From positions 310,001 to 374,000 of the forward strand of contig NZ_SGXD01000002.1 of the NCBI RefSeq assembly GCF_004216915.1: a stretch of 64,000 nt of DNA, in the 5' to 3' direction. This stretch comes from Motilibacter rhizosphaerae. GTDB lineage: Bacteria; Actinomycetota; Actinomycetes; Motilibacterales; Motilibacteraceae. Shown here piece after piece: positions 29,084-37,567 of this stretch (the stretch's first letter is position 1; each line of letters begins with the position of its first letter). A program made the translations under genes and the position numbers. Under the pieces are notes generated by a model. It ran no database searches and had not been told where the DNA came from. It was given only the letters and a program-made list of their open reading frames with translations.

Positions 29084-30010
29084 GTGCTCGCCGTCGTCGC
29101 CCCCGGACAGGGCTCCCAGACCCCCGGCTTCCTCGCCCCCTGGGCCGAGCTGCCCGGCGTCGCGGAGCGGCTCGCTGCGCTCTCCGCCGCCACCGGCCTC
29201 GACCTGCGCGAGCTCGGCACGTCCGCCGGCGCGGACACGATCCGCGACACCGCCGTGGCCCAGCCGCTGCTCGTCGGCGCCGGGCTCGCCGCCCTGCCCG
29301 AGGTCCTGCCCGACGTCGAGGCCGCCGCGGTCGTCGCCGGCCACAGCGTCGGCGAGGTCACCGCGCTCGCCGCGACCGGCGTGCTCAGCGCCGACGAGGC
29401 CGGCCGGCTGGTCGCCGTCCGCGCCACCGCGATGGCCCGGGCCGCGGCGCGGACCGCGACCGGCATGACCGCCGTGCTCGGGGGCGACCCCGACGAGGTG
29501 GTCGCCGCAGCCGCGGCCGCCGGCGTCGTCGTCGCCAACGCGAACGGCGCGGGCCAGGTCGTCGTCGCCGGCACCACCGAGCAGCTCGCCGCCTTCGCCG
29601 CGGCCCCGCCCGCGAAGGCCCGCGTGGTCCCCCTCGCGGTCGCCGGCGCGTTCCACACCGAGCACATGGCCCCCGCCGTCGCCGCGCTCGCGGAGCACGC
29701 GGCCGCGCTGCAGCCCGGGCGACCGCGTACCGCGCTGCTCTCGAACCGCGACGGCGAGGTCGTCGAGGACGGCCGCGACGCGCTCGACCGGCTCGTCGCG
29801 CAGGTCGCGCGGCCCGTCCGCTGGGACCTCTGCCTGGAGCGGATGGCCGCCCTCGGCGTCACCGGCCTGCTCGAGCTGCCGCCGGCCGGCACGCTCGCCG
29901 GCATCGCCAAGCGCGCGCTCCCCGGCGTCGAGGTGGTGGCGCTGAAGTCGCCCGACGACCTGGACCGCGCACGGGCGCTCGTCGCCGCGCACGCCGGGGT
30001 CGCGCAGTGA
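29084..30010 (+). CDS. fabD: Malonyl-CoA:ACP transacylase
   Basis: FabD moves malonyl groups from CoA to acyl carrier protein for type II fatty-acid synthesis. The nucleophile S88 lies in GHSVGEV and the catalytic His at about 191 in GAFHTEHM; GQGSQ at the start forms the oxyanion site. The GTG at 29084 follows GGAAGGGTGG and gives the usual length of 308 residues; a frame open to 29033 is not needed. The gap after fasR holds a possible -10 box (TAGGGT, 29002-29007). The stop overlaps the fabH start. Confidence 0.95.
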   Translation: MLAVVAPGQGSQTPGFLAPWAELPGVAERLAALSAATGLDLRELGTSAGADTIRDTAVAQPLLVGAGLAALPEVLPDVEAAAVVAGHSVGEVTALAATGVLSADEAGRLVAVRATAMARAAARTATGMTAVLGGDPDEVVAAAAAAGVVVANANGAGQVVVAGTTEQLAAFAAAPPAKARVVPLAVAGAFHTEHMAPAVAALAEHAAALQPGRPRTALLSNRDGEVVEDGRDALDRLVAQVARPVRWDLCLERMAALGVTGLLELPPAGTLAGIAKRALPGVEVVALKSPDDLDRARALVAAHAGVAQ

Positions 30011-31026
30011 GCACGCAGCCGGAGATCCGGGTCGCCCCCGTCGCCGCCGGCTCGCGGCTGCTGTCCCTGGGGGCCTACCGCCCGCAGCGGGTGGTCCCGA
30101 ACGCCGAGATCGTCACGCTGATCGAGTCGAGCGACGAGTGGATCCAGCAGCGCAGCGGGATCCGGGAGCGCCGCTGGGCCGGCCCGGAGGAGACCGTCCT
30201 CGCCATGGCGACCGCCGCGTCCCAGCAGGCGCTGGCGGGCGCGGGGCTCACCGGCGCCGACATCGACCTCGTGCTGCTCACGACGATGACGAGCTTCTCC
30301 ACGACCCCGACCGCGGCCAACCTGCTGCAGGCGGCGATCGGGTCGCGCGGCGGCGCGCTGGAGATGAACTCCGCCTGCGCCGGGTTCCCCTACGCGCTCG
30401 CGGTCGCCGACCAGGCGGTCCGCACCGGAGCCGCGCGGCACGTGCTCGTCGTCGGGGTCGAGCGGATGACCGACCTGCTCGACATGGCCGACCGCGGCAC
30501 GATGTTCCTCTTCGGCGACGGCGCGGGCGCGGTCGTCGTCGGCGCGGCGGACTCGCCCGGCATCGGCCCCGTCGCGTGGGGGTCGTGGGGCGAGCAGGCG
30601 GAGGCGCTCGACGCCGCGCCGCTGCTCGCCGACGTCGTCCGCGGGGAGGCCGAGGGCCCCACCGTCCTGCGGATGAAGGGCCAGAGCGTCTTCCGCTGGG
30701 CCGTCACGGAGATGCCGAAGGTCGGGCTCGAGGCGCTGGAGGCCGCCGGGGTCAAGGCCGAGCAGCTCGCCGCCTTCGTCCCGCACCAGGCCAACACCCG
30801 GATCATCGACGCCATGGTCAAGGGCATGGGCCTGCCCGAGCACGTCGCGGTCGCCGACGACGTGCGCTGGACGGGCAACACGAGCGCGGCGTCGATCCCG
30901 CTCGCCATGGAGCGCGTGCTGCGCGAGGGCCGCGCCCAGCCCGGTGACCTCGCCCTGCTCGTCGGGTTCGGCGGCGGGCTGAGCCACGCTGCGCAGGTCG
31001 TCGCGCTCCCGGCACTAGCATCCTGA
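30007..31026 (+). CDS. fabH: Beta-ketoacyl-ACP synthase III
   Basis: FabH starts fatty-acid chains by condensing an acyl-CoA with malonyl-ACP; actinobacterial forms usually prefer branched primers. The catalytic triad is visible: C124 in NSACAGFPYA, His in PHQANTRI and Asn in GNTSAASIP. The length of 339 residues is normal. The GTG overlaps the fabD stop by GTGA, so translation is coupled. Confidence 0.96.
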   Translation: MSTQPEIRVAPVAAGSRLLSLGAYRPQRVVPNAEIVTLIESSDEWIQQRSGIRERRWAGPEETVLAMATAASQQALAGAGLTGADIDLVLLTTMTSFSTTPTAANLLQAAIGSRGGALEMNSACAGFPYALAVADQAVRTGAARHVLVVGVERMTDLLDMADRGTMFLFGDGAGAVVVGAADSPGIGPVAWGSWGEQAEALDAAPLLADVVRGEAEGPTVLRMKGQSVFRWAVTEMPKVGLEALEAAGVKAEQLAAFVPHQANTRIIDAMVKGMGLPEHVAVADDVRWTGNTSAASIPLAMERVLREGRAQPGDLALLVGFGGGLSHAAQVVALPALAS

Positions 31027-31102
31027 AGCCGTCGCCGCTCCGGCGGCGCCGCTGCCCCCGCGGGCAGCACCACCCATCCACCGACGCGAGGAGCACACCC
31101 GC

Positions 31103-31348
31103 ATGGCGAACAGCGAGCAGGAGGTCCTGCAGGGCCTGGCCGAGCTGATCCACGAGGAGACCGGCCTCCCCCAGGACCAGGTCGAGCTCGACAAGTCCTT
31201 CACCGACGACCTCGACATCGACTCCCTCTCGATGATGACCATCGTCGTCAACGCCGAGGAGCGCTTCGGCGTCAAGATCCCGGACGACTCCGTCAAGGAC
31301 CTGCGCACCGTCCGCGACGCCGTGGACTACATCGTCAAGCAGGGCTGA
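31103..31348 (+). CDS. acpP: Acyl carrier protein
   Basis: The 81-residue acidic protein carries the phosphopantetheine site S41 in DIDSLSMM and the expected four-helix pattern. It shuttles growing acyl chains among FabD, FabH and FabF. The ATG has GAGGAG about ten bases upstream. A 76-base spacer with a GGCGGCGCCGC palindrome separates it from fabH, and may allow its mRNA level to differ from its neighbours. Confidence 0.97.
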   Translation: MANSEQEVLQGLAELIHEETGLPQDQVELDKSFTDDLDIDSLSMMTIVVNAEERFGVKIPDDSVKDLRTVRDAVDYIVKQG

Positions 31349-31429
31349 CCCCGCTCGGGCCCGTCCCGAGCGACGCCCGCCGGCAGGACCGGCGGGCCCG
31401 TACCCCGCACCACGAGCTGGAGAGAGCAG

Positions 31430-32683
31430 ATGAGCGAGAAGACCTCCGTCGTCGTCACCGGCGTCGGGGCGACCACGCCCCTGGGCGGCGACGTCCCGAG
31501 CACGTGGGACGCCCTGGTCCGGGGCGTCTCGGGGGCGCGCCTGCTGCCCTACGAGTGGGTCGAGCGCTTCGACCTCCCGGTCAAGATCGGCGCGACCCTC
31601 GCGGTCGAGCCGGACCAGGTGCTCACGCGCCAGGAGGTCAAGCGCAACGACCGCTCCAGCCAGATGTCGCTCGTCGCGGCGCGGGAGGCGTGGGCCGACG
31701 CCTCCCGCGACGCGGCGCTCGAGGTCGACCGCGAGCGCCTCGGCGTCGTGGTCGCCTCGGGCATCGGCGGCGTGACGACGCTGCTCGACGCGTACGACAC
31801 GCTGCTGGAGAAGGGCGCGCGCCGCGTGCTCCCGCTCACCGTCCCCATGCTCATGCCCAACGGCCCGGCGGCCTCCGTCGGGCTCGAGCTCGGCGCGCGG
31901 GCGGGCGTCCACACCACGGTCAGCGCCTGCGCGTCCGGCGCGGAGGCCATCGGCTACGCCGTCGAGATGATCCGTACGGGTCGGGCCGACGTCGTCGTCG
32001 CCGGCGGCACCGAGGCGGCGATCCACCCGCTGCCCGTCTCCGGCTTCGCCGCGATGCGCGCGATGTCGACGCGCAACGACGAGCCCGAGCGCGCCTCGCG
32101 CCCCTACGACAAGGCCCGCGACGGCTTCGTGCTCGGCGAGGGCGCGGGCATCGTCGTGCTCGAGTCCGAGGAGCACGCGCGGGCGCGCGGCGCCCAGGCG
32201 TACGCCCGGATCGCCGGCGTCGGGCTGACCTCCGACGGCTACCACATCACCGCGCCGGAGCCCGAGGGCGCGCACGTCGCCAGGGCCATCGGCTTCGCGC
32301 TGCAGGACGCCGGGCTCACCGCCTCGGACATCGTCCACATCAACGCGCACGCCACCTCGACCCCGGTGGGCGACATGGCGGAGATCGCGGCGCTCCAGGC
32401 CGCGCTCGGCTCGGCGGCCAGCGGGGTCGCCGTCTCGGCGACCAAGTCGATGACGGGGCACACCCTCGGCGCCGCCGGCGCGATCGAGTCGATCGCGACC
32501 ATCCTCGCGCTGAAGCACCGCCTCGCCCCGCCGACCATCAACCTCGACGACCCCGACGACGGCCTCACCCTCGACGTCGTCCGCGTCGACGCCCGGCCGC
32601 TGCCGCAGGGGCAGATCGCGGCGCTGAACAACTCGTTCGGCTTCGGCGGCCACAACGTCGTCCTCGCGCTGACCTCGGTCTGA
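31430..32683 (+). CDS. fabF: Beta-ketoacyl-ACP synthase II
   Basis: FabF elongates acyl-ACP with malonyl-ACP. The catalytic Cys at about 167 (VSACASGAEAIG), the first His in INAHATSTPVGD, the Lys in ATKSMTG and the second His in GHTLGAAGAIE are all present in a 417-residue protein of normal length. The ATG follows GGAGAGAGC. It is the last fatty-acid gene of the cluster, and the MOSC gene follows after three bases. Confidence 0.96.
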   Translation: MSEKTSVVVTGVGATTPLGGDVPSTWDALVRGVSGARLLPYEWVERFDLPVKIGATLAVEPDQVLTRQEVKRNDRSSQMSLVAAREAWADASRDAALEVDRERLGVVVASGIGGVTTLLDAYDTLLEKGARRVLPLTVPMLMPNGPAASVGLELGARAGVHTTVSACASGAEAIGYAVEMIRTGRADVVVAGGTEAAIHPLPVSGFAAMRAMSTRNDEPERASRPYDKARDGFVLGEGAGIVVLESEEHARARGAQAYARIAGVGLTSDGYHITAPEPEGAHVARAIGFALQDAGLTASDIVHINAHATSTPVGDMAEIAALQAALGSAASGVAVSATKSMTGHTLGAAGAIESIATILALKHRLAPPTINLDDPDDGLTLDVVRVDARPLPQGQIAALNNSFGFGGHNVVLALTSV

Positions 32684-32686
32684 GGC

Positions 32687-33427
32687 GTGCCGCCGGTCGT
32701 CTCGCGGCTGCAGGTCGCACCGGTCAAGGCGCTGGCGCCGGTCGAGGCGGCCGAGCTCCGGCTCGACCGCGACGGCGTCGCGGAGGACCGGCGGCTGTTC
32801 CTCCTCGACGCGGCCGGCAAGGTCCTCACGATCCGGCAGGCGCCGGCGCTCGGCTCCGTCGTGCCCGTGCTCGACCTCGCCGCAGGGGCGCTGGAGCTCC
32901 TCCTGCCCGACGGCGGGCGCGTCGCGGGCGCGCTGGACGACCTCGGCGAGGAGGTCACCGCCACGCTGTACGGCCGGGAGCGTCCCGGCCGCGTCGTCCG
33001 CGGCCCCTTCGCCGCCGCGCTCTCCGCGGTCGCCGAGCGACCGGTCCGGCTCGTGCTCGCGCCGCGGACCGGCGTCGGCTGGGACGAGGGCCCGGTCTCG
33101 CTCGTCTCGCGCGCGTCGACCCTCGCGGTCGAGCCGCCGAGCGCCCCCGCCCGCCGCTTCCGGATGCTGGTCGAGGTCGACGGGCCGGCCGCGTACGCCG
33201 AGGACGGGTGGGTGGGCCAGGAGCTCGCGCTCGGCGCGGCGGTCGTGCGCGTCACCCACCCGCTGGAGCGCTGCGTCGTCATCGAGCACGACCCGACCAG
33301 CGGCTCGCAGGACTGGCGCGGGCTGAAGCGGCTCGTCGCCGACCGCGGCGCGGTGACGCTCGGCGTCATCGCCGAGGTCGTGGAGCCGGGCACGGTGCGG
33401 CTCGGGGACGCGGTCGCCCCGCGCTGA
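32687..33427 (+). CDS. MOSC-domain protein
   Basis: An N-terminal MOSC beta-barrel (SRLQVAPVKAL through DRDGVAEDRRLFLLD) leads to a MOSC domain with the conserved Cys in HPLERCVVIEHDPTSG near residue 200. MOSC proteins bind molybdenum cofactor and handle sulfur, as in reduction of N-hydroxylated compounds. The usual RFRxN motif reads RRFRMLVEV here. The GTG lies three bases after fabF, so it is probably read from the fab transcript, though no lipid role is known. Confidence 0.85.
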   Translation: MPPVVSRLQVAPVKALAPVEAAELRLDRDGVAEDRRLFLLDAAGKVLTIRQAPALGSVVPVLDLAAGALELLLPDGGRVAGALDDLGEEVTATLYGRERPGRVVRGPFAAALSAVAERPVRLVLAPRTGVGWDEGPVSLVSRASTLAVEPPSAPARRFRMLVEVDGPAAYAEDGWVGQELALGAAVVRVTHPLERCVVIEHDPTSGSQDWRGLKRLVADRGAVTLGVIAEVVEPGTVRLGDAVAPR

Positions 33428-33433
33428 CGCGCT

Positions 33434-33481
33434 GGTCGGACCACCTGCCGGTCAGACCACCTGCCGGTCAGACCACCTGGT
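33434..33481. repeat. Three tandem 16-bp units at the end of the DUF3145 gene
   Basis: The unit ggtcagaccacctgcc occurs at 33434 (one mismatch), 33450 and 33466 (last bases diverge). The third copy contains the stop codon of the minus-strand DUF3145 gene and its last codons, so the repeat looks like slippage copies of that gene's 3' end placed between two convergent genes. No hairpin with a T run is visible. Confidence 0.75.
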
Positions 33482-33995
33482 GCAGCCAGCGGACCGGAGC
33501 GCCCTCGCCCGCCGCGCGGAACGTCTCCAGCTCGTCGTCCCAGGGCACGCCGAGCAGGCCGGCCACGAGGTCCTCCAGCGCGCCCTCGCCGAGCGAGGCG
33601 CGGGCCACGGCGGAGCGCAGCCGCTCCTCGGGCACGAGCACGTCGCCGTGCACGCTCATGACGGCGCTGAAGAGCCCGAGGTGCGGGGTGAAGGCGTAGC
33701 GCTCGCCCTCGGCGCCCGGGGAGGGCTCCTCGGTGACCTCGAAGCGCACCGCGGTGCAGTCCCGCAGGGCGGTCGCGAGCCGGGCGCCGGTGCCCGCGGC
33801 CCCCTGCCAGGAGAGCTCCGCGCGCAGGGCGCCGGGCGCGGCCGGCTGCGCGGTCCAGTCCAGGTTGACGCGCACGCCGAGGACCGCGCCGACGGCCCAC
33901 TCGATGTGGGGGCACATCGCCGGCACGGCGGAGTGCACGAGGACGACGCCCCGCGTGACGGCAGGCGTCGCCGGACGTGTCGATCGGACGCTCAC
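33468..33995 (-). CDS. DUF3145 family protein
   Basis: This 175-residue protein matches the actinobacterial DUF3145 family (GVVLVHSAVPAMCPHIEWAVG at the start, YAFTPHLGLFSAVMSVHGD in the middle, WLHQVV at the end). The function is unknown; the family is often encoded next to fabF, as here, facing it. The GTG start has GGAGG four bases upstream. The 222 bases between it and the next plus-strand gene (33996-34217) hold no gene that I can support, only short GCAGCACGACGG repeats near 34165-34200. Confidence 0.85.
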   Translation of the reverse strand: MSVRSTRPATPAVTRGVVLVHSAVPAMCPHIEWAVGAVLGVRVNLDWTAQPAAPGALRAELSWQGAAGTGARLATALRDCTAVRFEVTEEPSPGAEGERYAFTPHLGLFSAVMSVHGDVLVPEERLRSAVARASLGEGALEDLVAGLLGVPWDDELETFRAAGEGAPVRWLHQVV

Positions 33996-34217
33996 AGTGC
34001 CTCCCTGACGGCTCGAGGTGCGCCTTCCCCAGCGACCTCGTCCTCAGCGGTGGTGCCGTGGTGGCTCCCGACGCGGACGTCCCGGCCATTGTGCCCCGGG
34101 AGCCGGGCTCGACGCCACCCCCTCGGGAAGGCTCACGTCGCACCCGCTGCCGGCCGATAGGACGGCGCAGCACGACGGCAGCAGTCGGCAGCACGACGGT
34201 GGAAGGGCGGGGACCAG

Positions 34218-34652
34218 GTGAGCGGACCGGGCCAGGCGGCGACGGTGCCCGTCGAGGACGCCTTCGACGACGGCTACGTCACGGAGGTCATCCGGCCCGC
34301 GGCGATTCTCCCCGAGGAGGCGGCGCGCGCGGTCCTCGTCGAGCTCTCGGCGCGCGACGTCAGCAACGGCGGCCTCTGGCAGTCCGACCCGCGCCTCTGG
34401 ACCCGGTTCGACCGCCCCTGGGAGGACGGCCAGCGCGGCCGCTCGCAGCTCGTCGGGTCGATCCAGGTCGCCTACGGCACGCCCACGCGCTACGAGATCA
34501 CCGTCTACCGCGTCACCGTGACCCGCCACGGCACCGACCTCGGCTGGACCGTGCAGACCCTGTGCGACGAGGCGCTCGGCTTCGGCGGCATCGAGCTCGC
34601 CACCTGCCCCCGCGCCGCGCTGCTCGCCCCGCCGAAGCCCTTCCGCTACTAG
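34218..34652 (+). CDS. Conserved hypothetical protein (144 aa)
   Basis: I do not recognise this family. The soluble 144-residue product has an acidic start and a central part (SNGGLWQSDPRLWTRFDRPW, then SIQVAYGTPTRYEITVYRV) that looks like a compact alpha/beta domain, with two Cys near the C-terminus. The GTG start at 34218 is preceded by a GGGCGGGGACC stretch. Codon use is like its neighbours. It lies 29 bases upstream of the response regulator and may share its promoter. Confidence 0.7.
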   Translation: MSGPGQAATVPVEDAFDDGYVTEVIRPAAILPEEAARAVLVELSARDVSNGGLWQSDPRLWTRFDRPWEDGQRGRSQLVGSIQVAYGTPTRYEITVYRVTVTRHGTDLGWTVQTLCDEALGFGGIELATCPRAALLAPPKPFRY

Positions 34653-34681
34653 TCGGGCCCCACCTCTCGTACCGTCTCCCC

Positions 34682-35377
34682 ATGCGCGTGCTCGTGGTGG
34701 AGGACGAGGAGGACCTGGCCGACGCCCTGCGCTTCGGGCTGCAGAGCGGCGGGTTCGCCGTCGACGTGGCGCTCACCTGCGCCGAGGCCGGCGAGCGGCT
34801 GGCGCTCAACGCGTACGACGTGGTGGTGCTCGACCTCAACCTGCCCGACGGCGACGGCGTCGACGTGCTGCGCGGCATCCGCTCCGGGGAGCTCGAGGTC
34901 GCGGGCGGCGCGGACACCCGCGTGCTGCTGCTGACCGCCCGCTCCTCCCTCGACCACCGCGTACGCGGCCTGGACGCCGGCGCCGACGACTACCTCGTGA
35001 AGCCGTTCGCCTTCCAGGAACTGCAGGCGCGCCTCCGCGCGTTGCTGCGGCGTGAGGTCTCGGGCGGCGACGTCGTCCTGCGGGCGGGTCCGGTGACGCT
35101 GGACACCGCGCGGCGCGCGGCGCAGCGCGACGGGCGCGACCTCCGGCTGACCAACAAGGAGCTGGGCGTCCTGGAGTACCTCGTGCGCCACCCGGGCCAC
35201 GTCGTGTCGAGCGAGGAGCTGCTCGAGCACGTGTGGGACGAGAACGCCGACCCCTTCACGCAGACGGTCCGCGTGACCGTCGGCACGCTGCGCCGCAAGC
35301 TCACGCTGGACGACGAGCCGCAGCTGCTCGAGACCGTGGTGGGCCAGGGCTACCGGCTGCTGGTGGACGCCCCGTGA
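34682..35377 (+). CDS. Response regulator, OmpR/PhoB type
   Basis: The receiver has D51 as the phospho-acceptor (VVLDLNLPDGDG) and K107 in LVKPF, and the C-terminal winged helix is seen in LTNKELGVLEYLVRHPG through TVGTLRRKL and a final GYRL. It is coupled to the following kinase by a GTGA overlap. The closest described type is the CseB/CutR-like group; the target genes are not apparent. Confidence 0.95.
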   Translation: MRVLVVEDEEDLADALRFGLQSGGFAVDVALTCAEAGERLALNAYDVVVLDLNLPDGDGVDVLRGIRSGELEVAGGADTRVLLLTARSSLDHRVRGLDAGADDYLVKPFAFQELQARLRALLRREVSGGDVVLRAGPVTLDTARRAAQRDGRDLRLTNKELGVLEYLVRHPGHVVSSEELLEHVWDENADPFTQTVRVTVGTLRRKLTLDDEPQLLETVVGQGYRLLVDAP

Positions 35378-36645
35378 ACCACCTCTGGGGCGGGCTGTCC
35401 CGCTACGGCCCGCAGTGGGCGCAGACCATCCGCTTCCGGCTGACGGTGACGTACTCCGCGATCCTGTTCGGGCTGGGCGGCTTCGCGGTCGGCGTCATCT
35501 ACGTCGCCGTGCGCGAGCGGCTGCTGTCGCGGAGCTCGTCGAAGGCGGCACCGGCGCTGATGATCCGGCTGGACGACGGCGAGCTGCACCCGCTCGACAT
35601 CCTCACCCGGGCGCAGTTCCGCCACGCGGTCAACGCGCAGACCCTCGACACGCTGCGGCAGTACTCCCTGACCGCGCTGCTGGCCCTGCTCGTGGCGAGC
35701 CTCGTCATCGGGTGGTGGCTCAGCGGGCGGCTGCTCGCTCCGGTCGCCCGCATCACCGCGGAGGCGCGGGTCATCACGGCGACCGACCTCTCCCGGCGCA
35801 TCCGGCTCGACGGTCCCGACGACGAGCTCAAGCGGCTCTCGGACACGATCGATGCGATGCTCGACCGGCTGGACGAGGCCTTCACCGCGCAGCGGCAGAT
35901 GATGGACGACGCCTCGCACGAGCTGCGCAACCCGCTGGCGATCATCCGCGCCAACGTCGACGCCGTCCTCGCCCGCCCGGACGTCTCGGCCGAGGACCGG
36001 GCGCGCGCCGCCGCCGTGGTCGACCGGGCCGCAGACCGGATGGCGCGCCTGGTCGACGACCTGCTCGCGACCTCGCGGCGGGCGGCACCGGCGTTCGTCG
36101 AGGGGGACCTCGACCTCGCCGCCCTGGGCCGCGAGGCGCTGGAGGAGCAGGCGGTCGTCGCCGAGGCCGCCGGGGTCTCGCTCACGGCGGCGCTCTCGGA
36201 CGGCGTCCCGGTGGTGGGCGACCGGGACGCGCTGCGCCGGGCCGTGGGCAACCTGCTCAGCAACGCCGTGCGCTTCTCCCCCGCCGGGAGCGACGTGCTG
36301 CTCGCCGGCGGGCGGCAGGGGCCGTGGGCCTGGCTCGCCGTACGCGACCGCGGGCCGGGCATCGACCCCCAGGACCACCGGCGGATCTTCGACCGCTTCT
36401 CCCGCGTGGTCGCGCGCCGCGCCCGGCACGACGGGCACGCCGGGCACGCCGGGCTCGGCCTCGCCATCGTGCGGCAGATCGTCGAGAGCCACGGGGGCGC
36501 CGTCGCCGTGCACTCGGTCCCCGGGGAGGGCAGCACCTTCGTGCTGTGGCTGCCGGTGCGCGACGCAGCGGGCGCGTCGGGCGCGCTGCCGGCCCCGACG
36601 GCCGTGGACCCGCTCGAGGTCAGGACGCCAGCAGCATCGCGCTGA
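35374..36645 (+). CDS. Sensor histidine kinase, HisKA type
   Basis: Helices near residues 25-47 and 98-117 enclose a short extracellular loop of ~50 residues, followed by a HAMP linker, the His box with H182 (DDASHELRNPL) and a HATPase domain with N box (NLLSNAVRFSP), DRGPGI and HAGLGLAIV. A His-containing insert (HDGHAGHAG) sits just before the G2 box. It phosphorylates the preceding regulator. Its 3' end overlaps the convergent LysR gene by 26 bases. Confidence 0.93.
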   Translation: MNHLWGGLSRYGPQWAQTIRFRLTVTYSAILFGLGGFAVGVIYVAVRERLLSRSSSKAAPALMIRLDDGELHPLDILTRAQFRHAVNAQTLDTLRQYSLTALLALLVASLVIGWWLSGRLLAPVARITAEARVITATDLSRRIRLDGPDDELKRLSDTIDAMLDRLDEAFTAQRQMMDDASHELRNPLAIIRANVDAVLARPDVSAEDRARAAAVVDRAADRMARLVDDLLATSRRAAPAFVEGDLDLAALGREALEEQAVVAEAAGVSLTAALSDGVPVVGDRDALRRAVGNLLSNAVRFSPAGSDVLLAGGRQGPWAWLAVRDRGPGIDPQDHRRIFDRFSRVVARRARHDGHAGHAGLGLAIVRQIVESHGGAVAVHSVPGEGSTFVLWLPVRDAAGASGALPAPTAVDPLEVRTPAASR

Positions 36646-37468
36646 GGGCGCGTACGGAGGCCTTCTCCGCCGCCCGGGGGTTGCTCAGCAGCACGAGGTC
36701 GACGGAGCCCAGCTCGGGCAGGCGGTGCTCCTTGCCGAGCTCCACGAGGCCGGCCGGGACGAGGCTCTCGGCCATGGTGGAGATGCCGATGCCGGCGGCC
36801 ACGGCAGCGATGAGCCCGTTGACGCCGCGGCAGAGGCAGACGCTGCGCCAGGGCAGCGCCGCGCGCTCGAGCGCCTGCTCCATCTGGCTGCGGCTGATCG
36901 AGGGCGGCGGGTAGACGACGAGGGGCAGCGGCCGCGACCGGTCGATGCGCGTGCTCGGCAGCCCCACCCAGACGAGCCGGTCGCGGCGGATGAGCGAGCC
37001 GCGGGAGTCGCCGATCGCCCGCTTGCCGAGGAAGAGGTCGAGCCTGTTCTGCTCGAGCCGGCGCTGCAGGGTCCCGCTGAGGTCGACCGTCAGCTCGAGG
37101 TCGACGAGCGGGTTGTCCCGGCGGAAGTCGCGCAGGATCTGCGGCATGCCCGTGAGCGCGAGGTCGTCGGACATCCCGAGCCGCAGGCGCCCGCTCGGCC
37201 GCTCACCGCGGAAGTAGCCCAGTGCCGCCTCCTGCGCAGAGAGGATCCCGCGGGCGAAGCCCACCATGGCCTCGCCGTCAGCGGTCAGCGTCACCGAATG
37301 CGTGTCACGCAGCACGAGTTGCCGTCCAGCAGCGATCTCGAGCTTGCGGACGTGCTGGCTCACGGCGGGCTGCCCGATCCCCCTTCGTCGCGCGGCCTCC
37401 GTGAAGCTCCGCGTCTGCGCCAGGACGACGAGGGTCTCGAGGTGGTTCGGGTCGAACGACGTGGTCAT
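36620..37468 (-). CDS. LysR-family regulator
   Basis: The N-terminal winged helix (LETLVVLAQTRSFTEAARRRGIGQPAVSQHVRKLE) is typical, and the remaining ~200 residues form a periplasmic-binding-protein-like effector domain. ATG 37468 is used, since the frame above it becomes the AT-richer intergenic sequence. It is divergent from the MFS exporter 99 bases away, so it most likely controls that gene and itself in response to a small effector. Confidence 0.92.
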   Translation of the reverse strand: MTTSFDPNHLETLVVLAQTRSFTEAARRRGIGQPAVSQHVRKLEIAAGRQLVLRDTHSVTLTADGEAMVGFARGILSAQEAALGYFRGERPSGRLRLGMSDDLALTGMPQILRDFRRDNPLVDLELTVDLSGTLQRRLEQNRLDLFLGKRAIGDSRGSLIRRDRLVWVGLPSTRIDRSRPLPLVVYPPPSISRSQMEQALERAALPWRSVCLCRGVNGLIAAVAAGIGISTMAESLVPAGLVELGKEHRLPELGSVDLVLLSNPRAAEKASVRALSAMLLAS

Positions 37469-37567
37469 TGCGTCCTCGAATAGCAGAAAGTCTCGATATT
37501 CACTGTAGATCACGGTGACCGGTGGCGAGGATGGAGGAGTCCCCCGCTTCCGACTGGAAGGCGTCTC
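37469..37567. promoter_or_regulatory. Divergent LysR/MFS control region
   Basis: This 99-base spacer contains an AT-rich patch (about 37478-37512), unusual for the window. In it GAATA and TATTC form an inverted repeat with 14 bases between, and CTCGA occurs twice 15 bases apart. LysR regulators bind dyad sites of the T-N11-A kind in such divergent spacers, so this patch is the candidate operator. A GGAGGAG lies upstream of the MFS GTG. Confidence 0.55.
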
